DNA from: Bdellovibrio sp.
GTDB taxonomy: Bacteria; Bdellovibrionota; Bdellovibrionia; Bdellovibrionales; Bdellovibrionaceae
Assembly (NCBI GenBank): GCA_019104905.1
Contig: JAHRXB010000312.1
Coordinates: 1 to 9,268 of the forward strand
Length of the DNA: 9,268 nt
Reading direction: 5' to 3'
Positions 1 to 4,766 of the stretch are shown here, one piece after another. The translations under genes were made by a program, and so were the position numbers. The first letter of the stretch is position 1; every line of letters starts with the position of its first letter. The notes under the pieces were generated by a model that made no database searches, was not told the origin of the DNA, and worked only from the letters and a program-made list of their open reading frames with translations.

Positions 1-10
1 ATTGAACTCA

Positions 11-763
11 ATGGCGGAGCTGGAAAGTAAACGAGTCTTTTTGATTGCTTCAAGTAAATCTGACGAAGCGGCTTCCATGGCGAAGATTGTTGAGAACCAT
101 GTTCTGGGAGCAACAATCTTTACGGCAAGCGATGGGATGGAAACTCTCTTTAAGTCTGAGAACGTGCCTCCTCATGTCGTCATTTTGGATTCCGACATTC
201 AAAAAGTGGCGGCTTTAGATATCGCGGAAAAGTTAATTCGCAAAAAAGAAAAAATTGCCGTGATTATTGTTTCGCCGTTGCCTGATACGGAACACTTTGT
301 TGATGAGGTGGTGACGGGGCAGGTCCATTTTTTAACTCGTCCGACGGATCAGAAAACCTTTTTGGAACATTTGACCCGAGCGATGAATTGGATTGCTCAT
401 GGTGATATTTCTGGGTATCGCCTGCGCTTTTTAACCGCGAATGAACTGCTGATGCGTGCGGGTGAAAAAGCCAACTCTGTTTTTCTAGTTAAAAGAGGTC
501 TTCTGAAGGCCTACAAACAAGAAGGTGAAATGGAAGTTTTGCTCGGGGAAATTAAGCCAGGCGAGTTTGTTGGGGAGATGGCCTATATTAATGGCGAAAC
601 TCGTTCCGCAAATGTCATGAGCTTGACGGAGTGCGAGCTGATCGAGATTCCAAATGATTGTCTTGATAAAGTCCTGTTCTCAAAACCCGCGTGGTCCAAA
701 GCGTTGGTCAAGACGTTGTCGACACGTCTTAAGCATTCAAATGAAGAGAAGGCTGCCAAGTAG
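11..763 (+). CDS. Degenerate receiver plus cyclic-nucleotide-binding domain protein
   Basis: Two-domain signalling protein of about 250 residues, read from the ATG at 11. Residues about 8-128 have a CheY-like alpha/beta pattern. The expected phospho-acceptor Asp is present (D60, in VILDSD), but the acidic pair after strand 1 is replaced by Ala/Ser, the Thr/Ser position is S88, and the conserved Lys before Pro is Arg (R110, LTRP). Phosphorylation is therefore doubtful. Residues about 139-237 form a cNMP-binding domain with a phosphate-binding cassette running from GEFVGE to TRSA (about 184-200); E189 and R198 match the ribose- and phosphate-contacting residues of the CAP/PKA family. There is no HTH or enzymatic domain, so it probably acts through a protein partner. 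The frame is open to the window edge, a TTG at position 2 could also start it, and no Shine-Dalgarno sequence is visible, so the start is uncertain. Domains are secure; role and ligand are unknown. Confidence 0.85.
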   Translation: MAELESKRVFLIASSKSDEAASMAKIVENHVLGATIFTASDGMETLFKSENVPPHVVILDSDIQKVAALDIAEKLIRKKEKIAVIIVSPLPDTEHFVDEVVTGQVHFLTRPTDQKTFLEHLTRAMNWIAHGDISGYRLRFLTANELLMRAGEKANSVFLVKRGLLKAYKQEGEMEVLLGEIKPGEFVGEMAYINGETRSANVMSLTECELIEIPNDCLDKVLFSKPAWSKALVKTLSTRLKHSNEEKAAK

Positions 764-769
764 AGGGCG

Positions 770-1651
770 CTATTTGCCTTTTCCCAAAGGGTGAAGTTTC
801 TCCATCGTGCGTGCCAGTTGGTCAACACCCAGATGAGTGTACTTTTCCGTCGCTTGAAGGCTTTCATGTCCCAGTAGTTCTTGAAGGGTTCTTAGGTTGG
901 CGCCACTTGATAGTAAGTGCGTTGCAAAGCTGTGGCGGAGGGCGTGTGGGTGAAGAGGTTTTAATAAGCCCGCGCGAAGCCCACTTTGTCGAACCATCTC
1001 ATAAGCCGTGCGTGGGTTCAGAGCCTTTTCCCCAAAAACATATTCATTAAAGGAGCTCTCTTTTTTCCAACGAAGCAAGACTTCAAGGGTCAGTGTGGGA
1101 AGAGCCACGACTCGTTCTTTCGAGCCCTTTCCTTTCACGCGCAAAACTTTTTGAGCCGCTTGAATGTCGCTCCACTTAAGATTGCACGCCTCGCTCACAC
1201 GAAGGCCTCCGCCATAAAGGAGAAGGAACAGGACTTTGTCCTTTAAGGAGAGGTCCTTATGCGAATCGAAACTTTTAAGGACGGCCAGTGCCTCATCCAC
1301 ACTGAGAAAGTGGGGAAGCTTTTTAGGAACTTTGGGGCAAGTGATCTGAAGTGACAGGTCTTTTTCTGTCAGCCCCTCGTCGAAGGCCCAGGAAAAGAAG
1401 CTTTTTAAAGTAGCGGCCTTGCGGTTGCGGGAGGCCAAGGAGAGGTGCGCCCATTGATTAAAGGCCGCCCGGGCCGTGGCCAAGAGTTCGAGTTCACTAA
1501 GCACTTTTGGATGTGAGAATTTATCGCAATCAAAAGCCTGTTTTAAATCGAGGGTGTAGTGTTTGATTGTTAAGGGTGAGGCCGACTTAACAAAAGCCAT
1601 GTATTTCAAATACTTATCTATATTTTCGGTAAGCTTAAAAGCCCGACTCAT
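770..1651 (-). CDS. XerC/XerD-type tyrosine recombinase
   Basis: Site-specific tyrosine recombinase of 293 residues, close to the roughly 300 usual for XerC and XerD, which resolve chromosome dimers at dif. The N-terminal SAM-like core-binding domain covers residues about 6-115. The catalytic domain follows with the full active-site set: R151 (GGGLRVSEA), K175 (GKGSKER), H236 and R239 (HALRHSF), H262 (LLGHES) and the nucleophile Y271 (EKYTHL). The start is set at 1651 because an AAGG lies 9 bases upstream there and the length then fits the family. An in-frame ATG at 1771 would add 40 residues unlike the family and run through the intergenic promoters. The gene is convergent with the upstream receiver/cNMP gene, 6 bp apart. 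With no phage, integron or IS genes nearby, a housekeeping Xer role is likelier than a mobile-element integrase, but XerC and XerD cannot be told apart here. Confidence 0.92.
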   Translation of the reverse strand: MSRAFKLTENIDKYLKYMAFVKSASPLTIKHYTLDLKQAFDCDKFSHPKVLSELELLATARAAFNQWAHLSLASRNRKAATLKSFFSWAFDEGLTEKDLSLQITCPKVPKKLPHFLSVDEALAVLKSFDSHKDLSLKDKVLFLLLYGGGLRVSEACNLKWSDIQAAQKVLRVKGKGSKERVVALPTLTLEVLLRWKKESSFNEYVFGEKALNPRTAYEMVRQSGLRAGLLKPLHPHALRHSFATHLLSSGANLRTLQELLGHESLQATEKYTHLGVDQLARTMEKLHPLGKGK

Positions 1652-1692
1652 AACCCAAAACCTTATAGATTCGTCCCTGAACCCTAAAAATA

Positions 1693-1722
1693 ATTTAACG
1701 CCATGCAAAATTTTTCTTGCAA
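1693..1722 (-). promoter_or_regulatory. Candidate promoter for the Xer recombinase
   Basis: On the minus strand TTGCAA (1717-1722) and TTAAAT (1693-1698) are 18 bp apart, each matching the sigma-70 hexamers at four of six bases. They lie about 40 bp upstream of the chosen ATG at 1651. The surrounding DNA is AT-rich, so chance matches are likely. This is a weak, pattern-only call. Confidence 0.25.
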
Positions 1723-1754
1723 AACTTACACGACCAAAGTTATAACTCAATGCG

Positions 1755-1782
1755 TTGTCGCGGCGTATCATGTTGAGATAAT
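1755..1782 (+). promoter_or_regulatory. Candidate sigma-70 promoter for the sigma-54 activator gene
   Basis: TTGTCG (1755-1760) and GATAAT (1777-1782) are separated by 16 bp; the -10 box matches consensus at five of six bases. Transcription would begin near 1789 and give a leader of about 50 bases. No -24/-12 sigma-54 promoter was found here, so the activator does not obviously control itself. Confidence 0.4.
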
Positions 1783-1825
1783 CAATCTGAGACGCCCACC
1801 CAAGTTTAATAAAGCACGTTTACCG

Positions 1826-1835
1826 AAAGGTGGAG
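1826..1835 (+). promoter_or_regulatory. Ribosome binding site that fixes the activator start
   Basis: AAAGGTGGAG lies just upstream of the ATG at 1839. A GTG at 1830 in the same frame sits inside this purine-rich stretch, so it could not use it as a Shine-Dalgarno sequence. ATG 1839 is therefore preferred. Confidence 0.65.
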
Positions 1836-1838
1836 CCC

Positions 1839-2897
1839 ATGAACGAAAACAACTCAACGACTGTTTTGCCCTCTTCTCAGAATGCAAACCAAGTTATGTG
1901 GAACACAAATCAAACTTCCAAAGTGGTTGAAAACAAGACCATCGTCTACCAATCCGAAGTGATGGGAAGCTTGATGAAGATGATTGATCGCGTAGCTCCC
2001 TCAAACGCGAACATCTTGGTTCTGGGTGAGTCGGGCACTGGTAAGGAGTTGATCGCGCGTTCTATCCATGAGCGTTCAGGCCGTAAGAACAAGCCTTTTG
2101 TCGCTATCAACTGCGGAGCTCTTCGTGAAACACTTCTTGAGTCCGAGCTTTTCGGTCATGAGAAAGGTTCATTCACAGGTGCTTACACTCGCAAAATCGG
2201 TTTAGCTGAAGCCGCTAACGGTGGAACATTGTTCCTTGATGAAATCGGTGAGTTGGACCCCGCGATTCAAGCCAAACTTCTTCGCTTCATTCAAGAAGGC
2301 GAAGTTTATCGTGTCGGTGGTAAAGACCCTATTAAAGTTGATATCCGTTTGATCTGCGCGACAAACAGAGAATTGGATCAAGAAGTGGTTCGCGGTAACT
2401 TCCGTGAGGACCTTTTCTATCGTATCAATACGATCGTAGTCAGTGCACCTCCTCTTCGTCGTCGTAAAGAGGACATCCCGGCTCTGATCAACCATTTCTT
2501 GAATAATTCTCAGCATGCTTATTTGAACCGTGGTCGTTCTGTAAGTGAAGATGCGATGAAGGCGTTGACTCGTTATGACTGGCCAGGAAATATCCGTGAG
2601 CTTCAAAACGTGTGCGAAAGACTTCAGATCTTGTCTGAAGGCCACATGATCATGCTCAACGATGTTCCTGAGAACATTCGTAACGGCGAACAGGAAAAAG
2701 ATATTATTGATTACGATCCGCAAATGACTTTGCACGAGCTTGAAAAGCGTTACATCTTGAAAGCTTTGGCTCATTTCGGTGGCAATAAGACTCAAGCGGC
2801 GAACAACTTGGGTATTACGATCAAGACTCTTTATAACAAACTCCATGAGTACGGTGAGTTTGAAAAGTTCGCGGTTCACACAAAACCGATGAAGTAA
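1839..2897 (+). CDS. Sigma-54-dependent enhancer-binding protein, no receiver domain
   Basis: Bacterial enhancer-binding protein of 352 residues that would use ATP hydrolysis to open promoters held by sigma-54 RNA polymerase. After an Asn/Ser/Thr/Gln-rich tail of about 35 residues comes the AAA+ domain: Walker A GESGTGKE (63-70), the sigma-54-contacting loop GSFTGA (110-115, a common variant of GAFTGA), Walker B GGTLFLDE (128-135), Arg-finger region FREDLFYRIN (R189, R195) and sensor II WPGNIREL (248-255). A Fis-type HTH occupies about residues 298-338 (GGNKTQAANNLGITIKTLYNKL). All catalytic motifs are intact. It lacks the receiver, GAF, PAS or FHA domain usual in this family, so control must come from a partner protein, as with PspF, or from expression level. 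A strong terminator follows. Family assignment is secure; target genes are unknown. Confidence 0.95.
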   Translation: MNENNSTTVLPSSQNANQVMWNTNQTSKVVENKTIVYQSEVMGSLMKMIDRVAPSNANILVLGESGTGKELIARSIHERSGRKNKPFVAINCGALRETLLESELFGHEKGSFTGAYTRKIGLAEAANGGTLFLDEIGELDPAIQAKLLRFIQEGEVYRVGGKDPIKVDIRLICATNRELDQEVVRGNFREDLFYRINTIVVSAPPLRRRKEDIPALINHFLNNSQHAYLNRGRSVSEDAMKALTRYDWPGNIRELQNVCERLQILSEGHMIMLNDVPENIRNGEQEKDIIDYDPQMTLHELEKRYILKALAHFGGNKTQAANNLGITIKTLYNKLHEYGEFEKFAVHTKPMK

Positions 2898-2908
2898 TTT
2901 ACTAGCAG

Positions 2909-2950
2909 CCCGGAGTGGTTTTCTCTCTCTTCCCACTCCGGGTTTATTTT
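2909..2950 (+). terminator. Intrinsic terminator after the sigma-54 activator
   Basis: A perfect 10-bp stem, CCCGGAGTGG (2909-2918) pairing with CCACTCCGGG (2933-2942), has a 14-base pyrimidine-rich loop and is followed by TTTATTTT (2943-2950). It begins 11 bases after the activator stop codon. The next start codon is only 14 bp beyond the T-tract. Confidence 0.9.
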
Positions 2951-2955
2951 AGCCC

Positions 2956-2959
2956 GAGG
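2956..2959 (+). promoter_or_regulatory. Ribosome binding site of the Cys-repeat protein gene
   Basis: GAGG lies 5 bases before the ATG at 2965. It could also pair, in an alternative fold, with the 3' arm of the preceding terminator: CGGG 2939-2942 with CCCG 2953-2956, extended by two more pairs past a bulge. Confidence 0.5.
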
Positions 2960-2964
2960 TTTTT

Positions 2965-3738
2965 ATGAAGAAGGTTTTTGCACTAACATTAGCGGCTCTG
3001 ACTTTTTCCAGCGTTTCGCAAGCGTGGATTATTAAAGGGAACAACACCCCCTCTCCAAGTCAGCCCGTGTCTCGCGGTATTAGTGTGGAGGATTGTTCTG
3101 ATTCTCTCTACCAAAGCCTGAGCACCTTTTCTTCATCAACAGATGCGGCTTGTTCTTACGGTCGAACTGATCGCGAGTTTCAAAGATGTACTATCTCCAT
3201 CGCGCAAGAGATAGGTCATCAATATGTTCAGTTGGCAGGTCAAGCCTGTGCCACCGCTCGTAATACGGCGGAAGCCAATTGCGCCATCGATCTTTATTTC
3301 CGTGGCGGCCTTTATGTTTCTAATAATTCAATGTCAGCAGACGGTGTGCGAGTCTGTTCTAACGTCGAAAAAGATCAACTGAAGTCATGTGTTATCAATC
3401 AATATCAAACCCGCGGCAAATCCGGCATTGATGCGGCAAGAATTTGCTTAGAGCAGTTCGACCCCGCAGTCAAAGCGCGCCGAGAAGCAGAACAAAAACG
3501 CATTGAAGCCGAAAAACGTGCAGCGGAAGCGAAAAGACAAGAAGAACTTCGTCGCCAAGAAGAGCAACGTCGTCAGCAACAACAAGCTGAACAAAAGAAG
3601 AAAGACGAAGAGGCTCGTAAAAAAGAAGAAGAGCGTAAGCGCCAAGAACAACAGCAACAGCAAACTCAACCCAGCGCTCCGGTCAGTACACCTGATACTG
3701 GTGGCGGCGTGATCGTCGATCTTCCTAACTTCGAATAA
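2965..3738 (+). CDS. Secreted Cys-repeat protein with charged helical C-terminus
   Basis: Not recognised as a named family. The 257-residue product begins with a Sec signal peptide (KK, hydrophobic core, likely cleavage after SQA at residue 20), so it should reach the periplasm or beyond. The mature N-terminal half has eight cysteines (44, 63, 75, 95, 106, 131, 142, 161). Three pairs follow a C-x(10-11)-C spacing that recurs every 30-36 residues, and the second Cys is followed by a hydrophobic residue pattern. This suggests a degenerate disulfide-bonded repeat. Residues about 168-232 are almost entirely Glu, Lys, Arg, Gln and Ala, predicting a long charged helix or coiled coil. A short Pro/Ser/Thr linker leads to a C-terminal GGGVIVDLPNFE tail. 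It has its own terminator. A structural envelope or cell-surface role is possible but is inference. Confidence 0.85.
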   Translation: MKKVFALTLAALTFSSVSQAWIIKGNNTPSPSQPVSRGISVEDCSDSLYQSLSTFSSSTDAACSYGRTDREFQRCTISIAQEIGHQYVQLAGQACATARNTAEANCAIDLYFRGGLYVSNNSMSADGVRVCSNVEKDQLKSCVINQYQTRGKSGIDAARICLEQFDPAVKARREAEQKRIEAEKRAAEAKRQEELRRQEEQRRQQQQAEQKKKDEEARKKEEERKRQEQQQQQTQPSAPVSTPDTGGGVIVDLPNFE

Positions 3739-3762
3739 ACGCATCCAGGCATAATATTATTC

Positions 3763-3808
3763 CCTTGCTCCCTGTGAGAGAGTCTTCTTGAGAGGGGCAA
3801 GGTTTTCT
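3763..3808 (+). terminator. Intrinsic terminator after the Cys-repeat protein gene
   Basis: A 9-bp stem with one G-T pair, CCTTGCTCC (3763-3771) with GGGGCAAGG (3794-3802), is followed by TTTTCT. It starts 25 bases after the stop codon. The loop is long (22 bases) and the T-tract short, so termination may be incomplete. The minus-strand side has no T-tract, so it would not stop transcription from the tetR side. Confidence 0.65.
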
Positions 3809-3817
3809 CAATGTCTC

Positions 3818-3847
3818 CACCTGGCGGATCGAGAATCCGGCCCGGTG
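3818..3847. repeat. Imperfect inverted repeat in the convergent intergenic region
   Basis: CACC (3818-3821) pairs with GGTG (3844-3847), GG (3823-3824) with CC (3841-3842), and CGGAT (3825-3829) with ATCCG (3835-3839) around the 5-base loop CGAGA. That gives 11 pairs with one mismatch and one bulge. No T-tract follows on either strand, so it is not a standard terminator. Function unknown. Confidence 0.5.
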
Positions 3848-3861
3848 TCTGGACGAAATGA

Positions 3862-3895
3862 TTGATTTTCAAAATCAAATAAATATCTTTAAGAT
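3862..3895. repeat. Two AT-rich palindromes 20 bp apart
   Basis: TTGATTTT-C-AAAATCAA (3862-3878, 8-bp arms) and ATCTT-T-AAGAT (3885-3895, 5-bp arms) have centres at 3870 and 3890, two helical turns apart. They lie between two gene 3' ends, where an operator would be unexpected, and the local AT bias makes chance matches plausible. Confidence 0.35.
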
Positions 3896-3959
3896 TATAA
3901 ATAAAAATGGCGTCTGGAATCTTCGCGGACGATTCACCTTCTAAGATTTAGAAATTCGC

Positions 3960-4610
3960 TTAGTTTTTTTCATAGAGCTTTGCGTACTTCCGCGCAAAGC
4001 GCATGGTTTGCGCAATCAGCTCTTCGTTGGAAGACTCGTGCAGAATACGCTCAAAGAAGAAGATGCCGTCCATATAGATGTCCAAGTCCTGACACAGCTC
4101 CAAAACATTGGCGTTGGGTTGCAGTTTGTTCTGATCCGCCAAAGCTTGCACGCGATTCACAAGGCGCTCATCTAATTGCAGAGGCACGGTCTCTCGGACG
4201 CGCTTTTTGAACTGTTTATTCACGAGGGCTTGAACAAAAATAATCTTGGCAAAGTCCTCATGGCCACAGCCATATTCCAAGCGCTGAAGGACGTAGGCCT
4301 CCAACTCATCACCCAAAGTTTTTTGTGGTGGATAGGGGAGTTCAAGATGGTTGGTTTCCTCAAGGAACTTTTCAATGATGGCAATAAGTAAACCCTCTTT
4401 GCCTTCGAAGTAGCGCGCGATCAGGGACTCATTCACGTCGGCCTTTTTGGCAATCATCCGTGTGGTGGCACCATCAAAACCATGCTTTGAAAAGATCTCG
4501 CGGCCCGCATTGATGAGGCGCTCTTCGGAGGCGGACCGATCTCTCTTTTTACCCTTAATATGAGCATTGCTATCATCTTTTTGGGTTTTTGTATGAGATG
4601 TTTCCGTCAT
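3960..4610 (-). CDS. TetR-family transcriptional repressor of the efflux operon
   Basis: Regulator of 216 residues. A charged N-terminal extension of about 27 residues precedes the TetR DNA-binding domain (about 30-78), with the typical pattern of helix 1 (LINAGREIFSKHGFDGAT), helix 2 (TTRMIAKKADV) and recognition helix (NESLIARYF), then the helix 4 KEGLL stretch. Residues about 80-216 are helical and variable, as expected for the ligand-binding and dimerisation domain. The start is supported by a perfect AGGAGG 5 bases upstream. It is divergent from the tolC-RND pair, the classic layout for a local repressor of a pump such as AcrR, and palindromic sites lie in the shared 156-bp region. Family and likely target are strong; the inducing ligand cannot be inferred. 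Confidence 0.93.
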   Translation of the reverse strand: MTETSHTKTQKDDSNAHIKGKKRDRSASEERLINAGREIFSKHGFDGATTRMIAKKADVNESLIARYFEGKEGLLIAIIEKFLEETNHLELPYPPQKTLGDELEAYVLQRLEYGCGHEDFAKIIFVQALVNKQFKKRVRETVPLQLDERLVNRVQALADQNKLQPNANVLELCQDLDIYMDGIFFFERILHESSNEELIAQTMRFARKYAKLYEKN

Positions 4611-4615
4611 GAAAA

Positions 4616-4621
4616 CCTCCT
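4616..4621 (-). promoter_or_regulatory. Ribosome binding site of the TetR regulator gene
   Basis: Reads AGGAGG on the minus strand, 5 bases before the ATG at 4610. It is the closest match to the consensus in the window and fixes the start codon. Confidence 0.85.
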
Positions 4622-4647
4622 GAGAATGAATATAACTACCTGAAATG

Positions 4648-4675
4648 CCTTATTTTTACATAATGTATCATAAGG
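4648..4675. repeat. Inverted repeat over the tetR promoter
   Basis: CCTTAT (4648-4653) and ATAAGG (4670-4675) are perfect 6-bp arms with a 16-bp spacer, which contains a second small palindrome TACAT-A-ATGTA (4657-4667). It covers the inferred tetR -10 box and start point. Its sequence differs from the tolC-side operators, so it may bind another protein or be fortuitous. Confidence 0.4.
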
Positions 4676-4690
4676 TAGGTGAGACAGCAA
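4662..4690 (-). promoter_or_regulatory. Candidate promoter of the TetR regulator gene
   Basis: On the minus strand TTGCTG (4685-4690) and TACATT (4662-4667) are 17 bp apart, each a four-of-six match to sigma-70 hexamers. Transcription would start near 4655 and give a leader of about 45 bases. Confidence 0.45.
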
Positions 4691-4714
4691 GAAAGTAATT
4701 GATTGCATACTTAA
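4691..4714. promoter_or_regulatory. Operator 1 of the tolC promoter, probable TetR-family site
   Basis: Contains AAGTA-N10-TACTT (4693-4697 and 4708-4712) and ends in TACTTAA. It matches the reverse complement of operator 2 at 19 of 24 positions. It overlaps the inferred tolC -35 box (4703-4708), so a bound repressor would exclude RNA polymerase. That the neighbouring TetR protein binds it is inference from position and symmetry. Confidence 0.65.
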
Positions 4715-4731
4715 GGATCCTGCAATAGATT
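4703..4731 (+). promoter_or_regulatory. Candidate promoter of the tolC-RND operon
   Basis: TTGCAT (4703-4708) and TAGATT (4726-4731) are 17 bp apart, each matching consensus at four of six bases. The start would fall near 4738, inside operator 2, with a leader of about 29 bases. The weak boxes fit a promoter that is normally kept low. Confidence 0.5.
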
Positions 4732-4753
4732 AAGTATGTAAGCGATTACTTAA
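4730..4753. promoter_or_regulatory. Operator 2 of the tolC promoter, perfect palindrome
   Basis: TTAAGTA (4730-4736), a 10-bp spacer and TACTTAA (4747-4753) form a 24-bp site with perfect 7-bp arms. It overlaps the end of the inferred -10 box and the start point. Together with operator 1 it forms a larger dyad centred at 4722 (4693-4751) in which 19 of the 22 outer pairs match. Confidence 0.75.
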
Positions 4754-4766
4754 CGGAGTTAATCCT

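Noticed and set aside
777..790. CCTTT-TCCC-AAAGG hairpin as a terminator for the convergent genes.
   Set aside because: Only five pairs, lies inside the xer coding end, and has no T-tract after it.
1652..1771. A 40-residue N-terminal extension of the Xer recombinase from an ATG at 1771.
   Set aside because: It does not resemble the family, would make the protein too long, and overlaps the divergent promoter region; the ATG at 1651 has a ribosome site and the expected length.
1761..1776. A sigma-54-like promoter (GGC at 1762-1764, TTG at 1773-1775).
   Set aside because: The spacing between the GG and GC elements is wrong by one base and the second element lacks the GC.
2202..2936. A 244-codon open frame on the minus strand, antisense to the sigma-54 activator.
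   Set aside because: It lies opposite a gene with intact family motifs, starts inside the terminator region, and its product shows no recognisable domain; it is a frame shadow.
3939..3953. TTCTAA-GAT-TTAGAA hairpin as the tetR terminator.
   Set aside because: AT-only apart from one pair per arm, six pairs, and not followed by a T-tract on the minus strand.
4653..4680. Ten-base identity (CATAATGTAT) to the E. coli dif core, possibly a Xer target.
   Set aside because: The XerD-side arm matches poorly and the identity is explained by a local palindrome in the tetR promoter; it is also 3 kb from the recombinase gene.
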